From Desulfovibrio aminophilus (GTDB taxonomy: Bacteria; Desulfobacterota; Desulfovibrionia; Desulfovibrionales; Desulfovibrionaceae), in the NCBI RefSeq assembly GCF_023660105.1, contig NZ_JAMHGA010000011.1:1-64000 (forward strand): 64,000 bases of DNA, in the 5' to 3' direction. Numbering within the stretch: the stretch's first letter is position 1; each line of letters opens with the position of its first letter. The notes beneath the pieces are model-generated. The model ran no database searches and had not been told where the DNA came from. It worked only from the letters and a program-made list of their open reading frames with translations. A program made the translations under genes and the position numbers. This document shows, one piece after another, positions 7,602-16,589 of this stretch.

Positions 7602-8534
7602 ATGGACGAGCGCACGCTGACCCACGCCGACCTGGCGCAAGGGGCCGGGGTCTCGGTGACGAGCATCAAGAGCTACCGGGCCAAGTTCCCGGGCTTCATC
7701 CCGGTGGCCTCCTGGACCAAGCCCATCCGCTTCCGGCCCGAGGCCCTGCCAGTGTGCGTCCGCATCCGCGCCCTGTTCGCCGAGGGCCGGAGTGTGGCCC
7801 AGGTGCGCGCGGCCCTGGCCCAGGAATTCCCGGAAAACGCCGCCGAGAAGCCCGCGGAGGAGGTCCGGAACCCCTTCGCCGCCGGAGTCAGCGAGCGCTC
7901 GTTCCAGGAGTTCTTCCAGGCCGCCGGAAAGATGATGCAGGGCATGGCCGCCCTGGCCACGGCCCAGGCCCGCGCGGACCAGCGGCTCACGCGCCTGGAG
8001 CGGGCCCTGGAGGACCTGGCCTCGGTCCAGGCCCAGGGCGCGGAGGCCATGACCCGGCTGGCCGCCGAGATCGGGGAATGGTCCGCCGGGGCGGCCCGGC
8101 CGCGCAAGGTCGTGGCCGTGCGCGGGACCGAGGGCCGAACCGAGACCTACGCCTTCGAGGAGCGCGCCGAGCCCGCGCCGAAGCCCGCGCCCTCGGACCT
8201 GCCGCCGGAGCCCCTGCTCGGCCTGCCCGTGGCCATACGCACCGAGCGCGGCGAGTTCCTGGGCGTGCCCGGCCGCCTCTCCCTGGCCGCCTTCGCGGCC
8301 GCCCTGGAGCGCCAGGCCGGGAGCCCGGCGGACTGGACCCGCGCGGAGGACGGCTTCGTGCTCACTCTCAACCTGGGCGGCGCGGCCCACGCCCTGCGCT
8401 TCAACCCGGCCACCTCGCCCAGCGGCGTGGAAGTGGCCCTGCTGGCGGGCCTGGACCTGGACGGCGGCGAAACCACCCCGGCCTTCATCCAGGAATTCGT
8501 GCGGCAGGTGCGGGAGCGGATGGACAGGGCGTAG
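7602..8534 (+). CDS. MerR-type helix-turn-helix protein with coiled coil and unknown C-terminal domain
   Basis: This 310-residue protein is not a recognised named family. Residues 5-70 form a MerR-like winged helix (LTHADLAQGAGVSVTSIKSY then a proline-rich turn and FRPEALPVCVRIRALFAEG). Residues about 95-160 are a heptad-rich probable coiled coil (LERALEDLASVQAQGAEAMTRLAAEIG). The last 120 residues form an alpha/beta-looking region without a motif I know. The architecture superficially recalls RacA-like chromosome-binding proteins, but that is only a shape comparison. The ATG at 7602 is chosen because GGAGG lies just upstream, within the alternative start at 7590. The gene stands alone with its own promoter and palindrome. 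DNA binding is well supported; its target is not known. Confidence 0.8.
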   Translation: MDERTLTHADLAQGAGVSVTSIKSYRAKFPGFIPVASWTKPIRFRPEALPVCVRIRALFAEGRSVAQVRAALAQEFPENAAEKPAEEVRNPFAAGVSERSFQEFFQAAGKMMQGMAALATAQARADQRLTRLERALEDLASVQAQGAEAMTRLAAEIGEWSAGAARPRKVVAVRGTEGRTETYAFEERAEPAPKPAPSDLPPEPLLGLPVAIRTERGEFLGVPGRLSLAAFAAALERQAGSPADWTRAEDGFVLTLNLGGAAHALRFNPATSPSGVEVALLAGLDLDGGETTPAFIQEFVRQVRERMDRA

Positions 8535-8545
8535 GGCGCGCGGCC

Positions 8546-9874
8546 CTACTTCCCCTTCTCGATCAAGGCGCTGAAGAAGAATTCGCCCAGCGGCGTATCG
8601 TGCGGCGTGGTCCAGGTGCGCGTCACCCGGGCCTTGTCCGCGCGCTTGCGGAAGCCCTCCACCAGCAGCTCGTTCTCGTCCGGGTTGAGCGTGCAGGTGA
8701 TCACGGCCATGACCCCGCCGGGCCGCAGGGCCTCGTAGGAGGCGTCCAGGATGGCCGCCTGGAGCCGGGTCAGGTCGCGCACGTCGCGCAGGCCGCGCTT
8801 CCACTTGATGTCCGGCCGCCGCGAAAGCACGCCCAGGCCCGAGCAGGGCAGGTCCAGGAGCACGCTGCCCGGGGAGGAACGCAACGGCGCGGGACGGTCC
8901 GCGCGGGCCCGGAAGCAGGGCACCTCGGGCATGTCCCGGCGCAGGGCCCTGAGCCGCCCCAGGTGGATGTCCGAGGCGATCACGGACTTGCCCAGCTCCA
9001 GGAGGTGCCGGGTCTTGTTGCCGCGCCCGGCGCAGGCGTCCAGCACGGGCTCGGGCCAGGCCCCGGGGGCCAGGACCGAGAGCGCGGCGCGGGCCACGAA
9101 GCTCTGGCGCGTCACGTACTGCGCGGCCTCGCCGTCCAGGTCCAGCTCCGTGGCCGGGGGAAAGGCGAAGGCCCGCCCCTCGCGGGCCAGCAGGTCCGGG
9201 TCGTGTTCCAAGGCCCGGGCCAGGTCGCGGCCCTGGCGTCCGTGGGAGACCACCAGCCCCAGGGCCGGGGCCCGGGTCTGGGCCGCCAGGTAGCCCTCGG
9301 CGCGCTCCTGGCCGTAGGCCGAGAGCCAGAGCCGCACGATCCACTCCGGGCAGGAGTGCCAGCGGCAGAGAAATTCCACCTCGTCGGCCGCGCCCTCGCG
9401 GTAGAACCCGGGCTCGCGCGGAGCCGCCCCCAGATCCGAGACCCGGCGCAACACGGCGTTGAACAGCCCGGACAGCCGCCCCTCGCCCTGGCCCTTGGCC
9501 CAGTCCACGGCCCAGGACACCGAGGCGTAGGCCGGAACCTTGTCCAGGAAAAGAATCTCGTAGGCCGCCAGGCCCAGTCCCAGGGCCAGGTTCTCGGGCA
9601 TGGCCCCGGGCTTGCCCAGGAAGCGCGAGAGCACGTGGTCCACCCGGCCCTTGAGCCGCAGGTAGCCGTAGGCCAGCTCCGTGACCAGGCCCGCGTCGCG
9701 CGGGTCCAGGCGTTGGGCGCTCAGCGAGGCGTCCAGGGCGGCCTGGACGTCCTGGCCGCGCCAGAGGCACTGGGAGAGCGCCCGCAGGGCAACGCCCCGG
9801 GCCGGGGGCAGGGGCTTACCGGGCCGAGCCACGTCGTCCCCCCTCGGCGGCTTCGCCGCGCCCCGAACGGGCAT
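8546..9874 (-). CDS. rsmB: RsmB-type rRNA/tRNA (cytosine-C5)-methyltransferase
   Basis: This 442-residue protein has an N-terminal NusB-like helical domain (about residues 25-150) and a C-terminal RsmB/NSUN methyltransferase domain. Visible motifs are DACAGRGNKT for SAM binding, LLDLPCSGLGVLSRRPDIKW containing the Pro-Cys catalytic loop, and ITCTLNPDENE with the second catalytic cysteine. It probably methylates cytosine 967 of 16S rRNA, although the exact target is not proven here. Its 5' end overlaps the 3' end of the DUF116 gene by 59 bases if the ATG at 9874 is used. A GTG at 9832 with GAGGGGGG just upstream is an attractive alternative start. It ends convergently 11 bases from the MerR-type gene. 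Confidence 0.93.
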   Translation of the reverse strand: MPVRGAAKPPRGDDVARPGKPLPPARGVALRALSQCLWRGQDVQAALDASLSAQRLDPRDAGLVTELAYGYLRLKGRVDHVLSRFLGKPGAMPENLALGLGLAAYEILFLDKVPAYASVSWAVDWAKGQGEGRLSGLFNAVLRRVSDLGAAPREPGFYREGAADEVEFLCRWHSCPEWIVRLWLSAYGQERAEGYLAAQTRAPALGLVVSHGRQGRDLARALEHDPDLLAREGRAFAFPPATELDLDGEAAQYVTRQSFVARAALSVLAPGAWPEPVLDACAGRGNKTRHLLELGKSVIASDIHLGRLRALRRDMPEVPCFRARADRPAPLRSSPGSVLLDLPCSGLGVLSRRPDIKWKRGLRDVRDLTRLQAAILDASYEALRPGGVMAVITCTLNPDENELLVEGFRKRADKARVTRTWTTPHDTPLGEFFFSALIEKGK

Positions 9875-10739
9875 CGCCTGATCTCAAGATTCCGCCGTCC
9901 TTCCGCGCCCGCGCGGCGTCCAGGTCATTGGCCTCGCCGCTGCCCTGGGCCGTGCCCGCGCCCTTTTTCCGGCCCTCGCGGTACTCCGGGGCCAGGAAAC
10001 GGGCCAGGGCCTCCTCCAGCCGCTCCATGCGCACGCGGGTGTCCAGGCAGGGGCCGTTGGGCCGCTCGTTGAGCACGCCGAAGACCGGCAGGGGGTAGGT
10101 GTCCTGGATGCCGGAGGAGAGGTCGCGGTCGCAGGCCACGGCCACGATGAGCCGGGGCCGCTTCTGGACCACGATGCGCCGGGCGATGGTCCCGCCCGTG
10201 GCGATGGCCAGGTGCACGCCGTACTTCTCGTGCAGGCCGAGCAGCTCGTTGATCGGGCACTTGCCGCAGCGCTTGCAGTTGAAGATGTCGTAGGTCAGGC
10301 GCATCTCGCAGCGGCTGTTCTGGAGGCAGTGGGGCATGAGCAGGAGGATCTCCTCCGGCCGGTAGGTCCCGGCCTCGGAGAGCACGAGCTCGTTGTTCAC
10401 CTTGATGAAGGAATGCCGGATGTCCTCCTTGGAGATGCCGAACAGGCGGCCCAGGAGGGTGATGAGCGGCAGGTAGAGCTTGATGGTCACGCCCCGGAAG
10501 CGGCGGGCGAACGGGAAGGAGCGCTTGAGCACGAGATTGAGCAGCAGTCCGGCCCCGGACCAGCAGACCAGGAGCACGAGCACGGCCACGATGACGCCCC
10601 AGCCCCAGGGGGCCAGGGGGTGGATGGCGGTCAGGCCCACGTAGGGCACCCACCAGAGCAGGATCAGAAAGGCGCACACGAGCAGGCAGGTCCCCAGGAT
10701 GAGGCCCACGAACAGGCGTTTGCGCGCGTCATGTTCCAT
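9816..10739 (-). CDS. DUF116 membrane-associated cysteine-rich protein
   Basis: This is a 307-residue protein of unknown function. Two hydrophobic segments near residues 12-32 and 45-70 anchor the N-terminus. The soluble part carries a cysteine cluster (LMPHCLQNSRC, then FNCKRCGKCPI) followed by LAIATGGTIARR and AVACDRDLSSGIQDT, all features of DUF116. The cysteines suggest metal or Fe-S binding. The C-terminal 45 residues are low-complexity and charged, and they overlap the rsmB start. In other genomes DUF116 genes often sit beside fmt, def and rsmB, as here, so a link to translation or formyl-group metabolism is possible but unproven. Confidence 0.88.
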   Translation of the reverse strand: MEHDARKRLFVGLILGTCLLVCAFLILLWWVPYVGLTAIHPLAPWGWGVIVAVLVLLVCWSGAGLLLNLVLKRSFPFARRFRGVTIKLYLPLITLLGRLFGISKEDIRHSFIKVNNELVLSEAGTYRPEEILLLMPHCLQNSRCEMRLTYDIFNCKRCGKCPINELLGLHEKYGVHLAIATGGTIARRIVVQKRPRLIVAVACDRDLSSGIQDTYPLPVFGVLNERPNGPCLDTRVRMERLEEALARFLAPEYREGRKKGAGTAQGSGEANDLDAARARKDGGILRSGDARSGRGEAAEGGRRGSAR

Positions 10740-10804
10740 GCGTTTCTCGGGCGGCTCGGCCGCGTCGCGCCGGACGGCCCGGCGTCGGCGGGGGACGCGG
10801 CCGT

Positions 10805-11743
10805 TCAGCAGTTGGTCTTCAGGTAGCCGCAGGCGAAGGCCGAGGCCGAAAGGGCCTTCCTGCCCTCGGGCTGCACGGAGGGAGTCAGGTAGAGGCGGTC
10901 CGCGGTCTGAATGGCGATGTGGCCGTCCATCTCGCCCAGGATCGTTCCGGGCTCGGCCTTGTGCTCCGGCTCCGGTCCTATTTTTCCCGGGGTCAGGGCG
11001 AGGCGCAAGTCTTTTTTGCCGTCCGGCGACCAGCGGAAGAAGGCCCCGGGCCAGGGATGCATGGCCCGCGCGCGGTTGTGGACCTCCTGGGCCGGACGAT
11101 TCCAGTCGATGAGCCCCTCGTCCTTGGAGAGCTTGGGGGCGTAGGTGGCCAGGGAGTCGTCCTGGGGCACCACGGCCAGGCGGCCGTCGCGCAGGCGCTC
11201 CAGCGCCTCCACCAGGAGCAGCCCGCCCATCTCGGCCAGCTGGTCGTGGACCTGTCCGGCGTGCTCGTCCCCGCCCATGCGCAGGGCGCGCTGGAGCAGG
11301 ATGGGCCCGGAATCCAGGCCCTTCTCCATGCGCATGATGGAGATGCCGGTGACGGTCTCGCCGTCCAGGATGCAGCGCTGGATCGGGGCCGCGCCCCGGT
11401 ACTTGGGCAGCAGGGAGGCGTGGACGTTCACCGGCATGAGCGCGGGGACGTCCAGCACGGCCTGGGGCAGGATCAGGCCGTAGGCGGCCACGGCCAGCAC
11501 GTCGGGCCGAAGCGCCCTGAGCGCCTCGACCTCGGCCGGGTCCTTGAAATTCTCGGGCTGGCGCACGTCCAGGCCGTGCTCCAGGGCCAGGGCCTTCACC
11601 GGCGAGGGCTTGCAGGCGAGCCCCCGGCCGCAGGGCCGGTCGGGCTGGGTGTAGGCCGCGAGGACCTCGCCGCCCTCCCAGGCCAGCAGATGCTTCAGGA
11701 TCACGGCCGCGAAATCCGGCGTGCCCATGTAGACGATCTTCAC
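10805..11743 (-). CDS. fmt: Methionyl-tRNA formyltransferase
   Basis: This 312-residue enzyme formylates initiator Met-tRNA using 10-formyl-tetrahydrofolate. The N-terminal formyltransferase domain begins MKIVYMGTPDFA and has the catalytic Asn/His segment NVHASLLPKYRGAAPIQ and the downstream LDSGPI aspartate region. The C-terminal domain binds tRNA. The start is a GTG at 11743 that shares bases with the def stop codon in a GTGA overlap, a strong sign of translational coupling with def. The gene order def-fmt is classic. Confidence 0.97.
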   Translation of the reverse strand: MKIVYMGTPDFAAVILKHLLAWEGGEVLAAYTQPDRPCGRGLACKPSPVKALALEHGLDVRQPENFKDPAEVEALRALRPDVLAVAAYGLILPQAVLDVPALMPVNVHASLLPKYRGAAPIQRCILDGETVTGISIMRMEKGLDSGPILLQRALRMGGDEHAGQVHDQLAEMGGLLLVEALERLRDGRLAVVPQDDSLATYAPKLSKDEGLIDWNRPAQEVHNRARAMHPWPGAFFRWSPDGKKDLRLALTPGKIGPEPEHKAEPGTILGEMDGHIAIQTADRLYLTPSVQPEGRKALSASAFACGYLKTNC

Positions 11744-12258
11744 GCCTGCGCCTGTTCCCGGTTCTTGCGCCACTTGGCGATCTTCTTGTCGTAGAGGGCC
11801 CGCTTGAGCCGTCCCGCGTGGTCCACGATGGTCACGCCGTCGAGGTGGTCGATCTCGTGCTGGAGGATCACGGCCAGCAGGCCCTCGGCCCGGATGCAGA
11901 CATCCTGGCCCTTCTCGTCCTGGGCCTTGACCGTGACGGTCTCCTTGCGCCTGATCTTGGTGCTGAAGGCGGGCACGGAGAGGCAGGACTCCTCGGATTC
12001 CTTCTCCCCGGCGCTCTCCACGATCTCGGGATTGACCAGGATGCGCAGGGCCTTGCGCTCCTTGGGTCCGGTGTCGTCCACGGTGATGAGCCGGATGCCC
12101 TCGCCGATCTGGGGCGCGGCCAGGCCCACGCCGTCCTTCTCGTACATGGTCTCGACCATGTGGCCGATGAGCTCGCTCAGCTCGGGCGTGACCGCCTCCA
12201 CCCGGGCGCACTTCTCGCCCAGGCGCGGGTCGGGATATTTGACGATCTCCAACAACAT
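11740..12258 (-). CDS. def: Peptide deformylase
   Basis: This 172-residue metalloenzyme removes the formyl group from nascent proteins. The three signature motifs are visible: GVGLAAPQIG near residue 45, ESCLSVP near residue 90 with the metal-binding cysteine, and LQHEIDHLDG near residue 132 with the two metal-binding histidines and catalytic glutamate. In the second motif the usual glycine before the cysteine is serine, a tolerated variant. The ATG at 12258 (MLLEIVKYPD) is chosen because AAGGAAGAG precedes it; the frame is open ten codons further. It is coupled to fmt by a 4-base overlap. Confidence 0.97.
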   Translation of the reverse strand: MLLEIVKYPDPRLGEKCARVEAVTPELSELIGHMVETMYEKDGVGLAAPQIGEGIRLITVDDTGPKERKALRILVNPEIVESAGEKESEESCLSVPAFSTKIRRKETVTVKAQDEKGQDVCIRAEGLLAVILQHEIDHLDGVTIVDHAGRLKRALYDKKIAKWRKNREQAQA

Positions 12259-12290
12259 GATCTCTTCCTTCTTCCCGGCCTTTCCCATCG

Positions 12291-12336
12291 GGTCCAGGGT
12301 TCAACCCTGGCCGGGGTCCGGGGGTGGAGCCCCCGG
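12291..12336. repeat. Dispersed TCCAGGG-type double-hairpin repeat, copy 3
   Basis: The element is nearly identical to copy 2 (GGTCCAGGG, loop, CCCTGGCCGGGGTCCGGGGG, GGAGCCCCCGG). It lies 15 bases beyond the aspS stop and upstream of def, in opposite orientation relative to the genes compared with copy 2 after aroE. Confidence 0.75.
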
Positions 12337-12351
12337 CCTGCCGGAGGCATT

Positions 12352-14205
12352 CTAATCCGTCTTCTCTTCCTGCTTCTCTTCCTTCTTCTCGGCCACGTCC
12401 TCGCGGATGCGGATGCCCAGTTCGCGCAGCTGCTTGGGAGCCACGACGTTGGGCGCCTCGGTCATCAGGCAGGTGGCCTTCTGGGTCTTGGGGAAGGCGA
12501 TCACGTCGCGGATGGACTTGGCCCCGGTGAGGATCATGATAAGGCGGTCCAGGCCGAAGGCAATGCCGCCGTGGGGCGGCGCGCCGAACTTCATGGCGTC
12601 CAGGAGGAAGCCGAACTTGGCCTCGGCCTCTTCCGCGCCGATGCCCAGGACGTTGAACATGGCCTGCTGGAGCTCGGCGGTGTGGATGCGGATGGAGCCG
12701 CCGCCCACCTCATAGCCGTTGAGCACGAGGTCGTAGGCCCGGGACAGGGCGTTGCCCGGGTCCGAGGCCAGCAGGTCCATCTGGCCGGGCTGGGGCGAGG
12801 TGAAGGGATGGTGGCGGGCCACCCAGCGCTTCTCCTCGGGGTCGAACTCCAGGAGCGGGAAGTCCGTGACCCAGAGCGGGGCGAAGGTCCCCTCGGGCAC
12901 GAGCCCGGCGGCCTCGGCGATGCGCACGCGCAGGTTGCCCAGGGAGGCGTTGACCACGTCCGGGGCCGCGGCCTGGAAGAAGACGATGTCCCCGACCTCA
13001 AGGCCCAGGCGCTCGGTGAGCCCGGCGCGCTCGGCCTCGGAGAGGAACTTGGCGATGGGCGACTGCCACTCGCCCTCCTTGATCTTGATCCAGGCCAGGC
13101 CCTGGGCCCCGTAGATCTTCACGAACTCGGTGTGCTCGTCGATCTCCTTGCGGGTCATCTCGCCGCCGCCGGACACGCGCAGGGCCTTGACCAGCGGGGC
13201 CTTGGCGAAGAGCTTGAACTCCGAGCCGCGCACGATGTCCGTGCATTCCACGAGCTTCAGGCCGTAGCGCACGTCCGGCTTGTCCAGGCCGTAGTCCCGC
13301 ATGGCCTCGTGCCAGGTCATGCGCGGGAAGGGGTCGGGCAGGCTCTGGCCCAGGGTGTCGGCGAACACGGCGCGGACCATGTTCTCGGCCAGGCCCATGA
13401 CCATGGCCTCGTCCGCGAAGCTCATCTCGATGTCGATCTGGGTGAACTCGGGCTGGCGGTCGGCGCGCAGGTCCTCGTCGCGGAAGCACTTCACGATCTG
13501 GTAGTAGCGCTCCATGCCCGAGACCATGAGCAGCTGCTTGAACAGCTGGGGGGACTGGGGCAGGGCGTAGAAGCTGCCCTGGTTCAGGCGGCTGGGCACC
13601 AGGAAGTCGCGCGCGCCCTCGGGCGTGGACTTGGTCAGAACCGGGGTCTCGATCTCCAGGAAGCCGTTGGCGTCCAGGAAGCGGCGCACGCTCTGGGCGG
13701 CCTTGTGGCGCAGCACGAAGTTGCGGGCCAGCTTCGGACGCCGCAGGTCCAGGTAGCGGTGCTTGAGCCGGAGCATCTCCGAGGTGTCCACGCGGTCCTC
13801 GATGGGGAAGGGCGGGGTCTCGGAGGTGTTCAGCAGCTTCCACTCCCGGGCCACGATCTCCACCGCGCCGGTGGTCAGGTTCGGGTTGCTCATGCCCTCG
13901 GGCCGGGCGCGGACCACGCCCTTGAGGGCCACCACGTACTCCACGCGCAGGGCGTGGGCCCGCTCGTGGGCCTCCGGGTGCTCGGGGCTGAACACGCACT
14001 GGGTCAGGCCCTCGCGGTCGCGCAGGTCGATGAAGATGAGCCCGCCGTGGTCGCGGCGGAACTGCACCCAGCCCATGAGGCAGACCTCGGCCCCGATGTC
14101 GGCGGCCGTGAGCGCGTTGCAGTGGTGCGTGCGCCGCCAGCCCGCCAGATCCTCGATGACCCGGTACTCGTCGTAAGAGCGTTCTTCCTGAATGGGTTCG
14201 GACAT
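12352..14205 (-). CDS. aspS: Aspartyl-tRNA synthetase (bacterial type; Asp/Asn specificity not resolved)
   Basis: This 617-residue class II synthetase charges tRNA-Asp. An N-terminal OB-fold anticodon-binding domain (to about residue 125) is followed by the catalytic core with motif 2 around [18 protein letters not shown], a bacterial GAD insertion domain, and motif 3 [15 protein letters not shown] near residue 550. The last 15 residues are a lysine/glutamate-rich tail. Whether the enzyme is discriminating or also charges tRNA-Asn cannot be decided here. It follows hisS by 21 bases on the same strand, so the two form one operon. Confidence 0.97.
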   Translation of the reverse strand: MSEPIQEERSYDEYRVIEDLAGWRRTHHCNALTAADIGAEVCLMGWVQFRRDHGGLIFIDLRDREGLTQCVFSPEHPEAHERAHALRVEYVVALKGVVRARPEGMSNPNLTTGAVEIVAREWKLLNTSETPPFPIEDRVDTSEMLRLKHRYLDLRRPKLARNFVLRHKAAQSVRRFLDANGFLEIETPVLTKSTPEGARDFLVPSRLNQGSFYALPQSPQLFKQLLMVSGMERYYQIVKCFRDEDLRADRQPEFTQIDIEMSFADEAMVMGLAENMVRAVFADTLGQSLPDPFPRMTWHEAMRDYGLDKPDVRYGLKLVECTDIVRGSEFKLFAKAPLVKALRVSGGGEMTRKEIDEHTEFVKIYGAQGLAWIKIKEGEWQSPIAKFLSEAERAGLTERLGLEVGDIVFFQAAAPDVVNASLGNLRVRIAEAAGLVPEGTFAPLWVTDFPLLEFDPEEKRWVARHHPFTSPQPGQMDLLASDPGNALSRAYDLVLNGYEVGGGSIRIHTAELQQAMFNVLGIGAEEAEAKFGFLLDAMKFGAPPHGGIAFGLDRLIMILTGAKSIRDVIAFPKTQKATCLMTEAPNVVAPKQLRELGIRIREDVAEKKEEKQEEKTD

Positions 14206-14226
14206 ATTTTCCTCGCGATCGCGGTG

Positions 14227-15522
14227 TTATTCCTCGGTGCGCTCCGGCAGGGCCGCCGAGAGCAGGGCTTCCAGGCCGGACACGGCAACCATGGCCAGCA
14301 GGCGTTCCCGGGACACGTGGCGCTGCTCGGCCGCGCCGCCCATGTCCTTGATGAGCACGAGCCCCTTGTCGAACTCCTCGCCGCCGACCACCAGGGCCAT
14401 GCGCGCGCCGGACTTGTTGGCCCGCCGCAACTGGCTCTTCAGGCTGCCCGGGGCGTAGGCCACCTCGCCGGAGAGCCCGCGTTCGCGCAGGCCCTGGGCC
14501 AGGATCAGGCACGGGTTCACGGCCCGTTCGTCGAGCACGGCCAGATGGAAGTCCGGCCGGGACTCGGGGCAGTGCTCCAGAAGCATGGCCAGGCGCTCCA
14601 TGCCGCAGGCGAAGCCCACGCCGGGCACGTCCGGCCCGCCCAGGGAGCCGATCAGGCCGTCGTAGCGGCCGCCTCCGGCCACGGCCGTCTGGGAGCCGAT
14701 CTCGCCGGAGGTGATCTCGAAGGCCGTGCGCTGGTAGTAGTCCAGCCCGCGCACCAGCCGGGGGTTCAGGGTGTAGGCCACCCGCGCGGCGTCCAGCAGG
14801 GCCTTCACGGTGTCGAAGTGCTCCCGGCAGTGGCCGCAGACGTGGTCCGTGATGTGCGGGGCGTCCTTGGTCAGCTCCCTGCACCCCGGCACCTTGCAGT
14901 CCAGGACGCGCAGGGGGTTGGTCTCCACCCGGCGGCGGCAGTCCTCGCAGAGCTTCTCGCGGTCCAGCCCGGCGAAGAAGGCGGTCAGGGCCTGGCGGAA
15001 CATGGGGCGGCACTCGCGGCAGCCCAGGGTGTTCAGCTCCACGGAGAGGCGGCTCAGGCCGATGTCCGTGAGGAACGTCCGCAACATGAGGATGAGTTCG
15101 GCGTCGGCCTGGGGCTCGTTCGCCCCGAGAATCTCGGCGTTGATCTGGTGGAACTGGCGCTGGCGGCCCTTCTGCGGCCGCTCGTAGCGGAACATGGGGC
15201 CGGCGGTGTAGTACTTGCGCACCTGCCCGGGCTGCCAGTCCCCGCCCTCGATGAAGGCGCGCATGACCCCGGCCGTGGCCTCGGGCCGCAGGGTCAGCAG
15301 GCGGCCCTTGCGGTCCGGGAAGGTGAACATCTCCTTGCCCACCACGTCCGTGTCCTCGCCGATGGACTTGGCGAAGAGCTCGGTGTGTTCCAGGATCGGA
15401 GTGCGCAGTTCGCCGAAGCCGTAGCGGCCGAAGACCGCCCGGGCCCGGGATTCCAAAAACGTGAATTTGGCCGCCTCTTCCGGGAAAAGGTCGGCGAACC
15501 CTTTGATTTTCTGGATTTTCAT
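14227..15522 (-). CDS. hisS: Histidyl-tRNA synthetase
   Basis: This 431-residue class II synthetase shows motif 2 as MFRYERPQKGRQRQFHQ near residues 110-126. The HisRS-specific region LVRGLDYYQRTAFEI and motif 3 region GVGFACGMERLAML follow, with a C-terminal anticodon-binding domain. The ATG at 15522 (MKIQKIKGFADLFP) is the conserved start; the frame is open further upstream into non-homologous sequence. It heads the hisS-aspS pair. Confidence 0.97.
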   Translation of the reverse strand: MKIQKIKGFADLFPEEAAKFTFLESRARAVFGRYGFGELRTPILEHTELFAKSIGEDTDVVGKEMFTFPDRKGRLLTLRPEATAGVMRAFIEGGDWQPGQVRKYYTAGPMFRYERPQKGRQRQFHQINAEILGANEPQADAELILMLRTFLTDIGLSRLSVELNTLGCRECRPMFRQALTAFFAGLDREKLCEDCRRRVETNPLRVLDCKVPGCRELTKDAPHITDHVCGHCREHFDTVKALLDAARVAYTLNPRLVRGLDYYQRTAFEITSGEIGSQTAVAGGGRYDGLIGSLGGPDVPGVGFACGMERLAMLLEHCPESRPDFHLAVLDERAVNPCLILAQGLRERGLSGEVAYAPGSLKSQLRRANKSGARMALVVGGEEFDKGLVLIKDMGGAAEQRHVSRERLLAMVAVSGLEALLSAALPERTEE

Positions 15523-15749
15523 GGCGTGACCGAAAGCCCCTTTCGCAGCGCCGGTGATTGCCGGAGATTCCCGGCCGGTGCAAACGAAATCCGTTAGTCC
15601 AGGAAGGGGCGACTTGTCAAAACGGGCTTCGCCCGCCTCCTGGAAAACCAGGGGAAACCCTTCCACCGAGTCTGGACATCCACGGGAAAAACGATACTCC
15701 CTTTCCAGGGACCCCGCCCCCTTTTTGAACAACGACAAGGAGAACCCGC

Positions 15750-16274
15750 GTGGAATACCCGCTGCGCCGCGTCAAACGGAAACTCGACGACGAGGCGGCC
15801 CTTGATATCCTCCGCCGCCGCACCTGGGGCGTCCTCTCCCTGGTCGGCCCGGACGGCGAGCCCTACGGCGTGCCGATCAACCACGTCCTGCTGGAGGAAG
15901 GCGGCAAAAAACGCCTCCTGTTCCACTGCGCCCGCGAGGGCCGCAAGATCGACTGCCTGAAGCGCACCCCCAGGGCCTCCTTCGTGGCCGTGGAAAACCC
16001 CGAGACCCTGCCGGACAAATTCAGCACCGCCTACGCCAGCGCCCTGGTCTCCGGCCCGGTGGAGATCGTGGACGACCCGGACGAGAAGCGGGCCCTGCTC
16101 GCGGCCTTCGTGCGCGGGCTGGCCCCCGCGTTCCAGGAGCGCGGCCGCAGGCACATCGAGCACAGCCTGAAAAACTGCCTCGTCCTCACCCTGGAGATCG
16201 AACATCTCTGCGGCAAGGGACGCAAAAAAGAGGAGCCCTACGCCCTCGCCCACCTCGGCTTCGCCGAGTCATAG
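15750..16274 (+). CDS. Pyridoxamine 5'-phosphate oxidase-like flavin-binding protein (NimA-like)
   Basis: This 174-residue protein has the split-barrel flavin-binding fold of the Pyridox_ox_2/NimA group. The features are the N-terminal EYPLRRVKRKLDDEAALDIL, GVLSLVGPDGEPYGVPINH near residue 27 and FHCAREGRKIDCLKR near residue 58. Such proteins bind FMN, F420 or heme; some reduce nitro compounds, but the substrate here is unknown. Start is the GTG at 15750 with AAGGAG eight bases upstream. The last codons coincide with a hairpin-forming repeat unit that starts at 16256. It is divergent from hisS. Confidence 0.87.
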   Translation: MEYPLRRVKRKLDDEAALDILRRRTWGVLSLVGPDGEPYGVPINHVLLEEGGKKRLLFHCAREGRKIDCLKRTPRASFVAVENPETLPDKFSTAYASALVSGPVEIVDDPDEKRALLAAFVRGLAPAFQERGRRHIEHSLKNCLVLTLEIEHLCGKGRKKEEPYALAHLGFAES

Positions 16275-16310
16275 AAAGGCCGAGAGGGTTTCTGTTCCTT
16301 TCATGACGCG
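16256..16310. repeat. GGCTTCGCC-GTTATAGAAAGGC repeat unit overlapping a stop codon
   Basis: The unit reads CTCGGCTTCGCCGAG, then TCATAGAAAGGCCGAGAGGG, and ends CCTTTCATGA. The first hairpin supplies the last four codons of the upstream gene, and TAG within TCATAGAAAGGC is that gene's stop. The sequence therefore appears to have been captured by the reading frame. Related units lie at 5113-5241 and 17660-17785. Confidence 0.6.
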
Positions 16311-16358
16311 GAAGATATCCGCGCGTATTCAACACCGGCCCGGCCGGGGAGGGATTCC

Positions 16359-16589
16359 ATGCCGTTCGTGAACATCCGCATCACCCGCGACGGGGCCACC
16401 GCCGAGCAGAAGGCCCGGCTCATCAAGGGCGTCACCGACCTCCTCGTGGAGGTCCTGGACAAGAATCCGGCCACCACCGTGGTCATCATCGACGAGGTGG
16501 ACACCGACAACTGGGGCATCGGCGGCGAGAGCGTGACGAAACGGCGCCTGGCTTCCCCGGTTCAGGAAAAGGCGGAACAGCCGTCATGA
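16359..16589 (+). CDS. 4-oxalocrotonate tautomerase family protein
   Basis: This 76-residue protein begins MPFVNIRI, so after methionine removal proline becomes the N-terminal catalytic base, the hallmark of the tautomerase superfamily. Residues 15-60 follow the beta-alpha-beta pattern of 4-OT monomers, with ARLIKGVTDLLVEVL and ATTVVIIDEVDTDNWGIGG. The physiological substrate is unknown. A GGGAGGG ribosome site precedes the ATG. Its 3' end overlaps the next gene by four bases (ATGA), so they are co-translated. Confidence 0.9.
   Translation: MPFVNIRITRDGATAEQKARLIKGVTDLLVEVLDKNPATTVVIIDEVDTDNWGIGGESVTKRRLASPVQEKAEQPS

Noticed and set aside
11818-15597. Open frame of more than 1200 codons antisense to def, aspS and hisS
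   Set aside because: It lies opposite three well supported genes, is rich in Gly, His, Leu and Val without motifs, and has no ribosome site.
15523-15749. T-box or other tRNA-sensing leader before hisS
   Set aside because: No T-box consensus (AGGGUGGNACCGCG) or specifier-like structure was seen; only weak hairpins.
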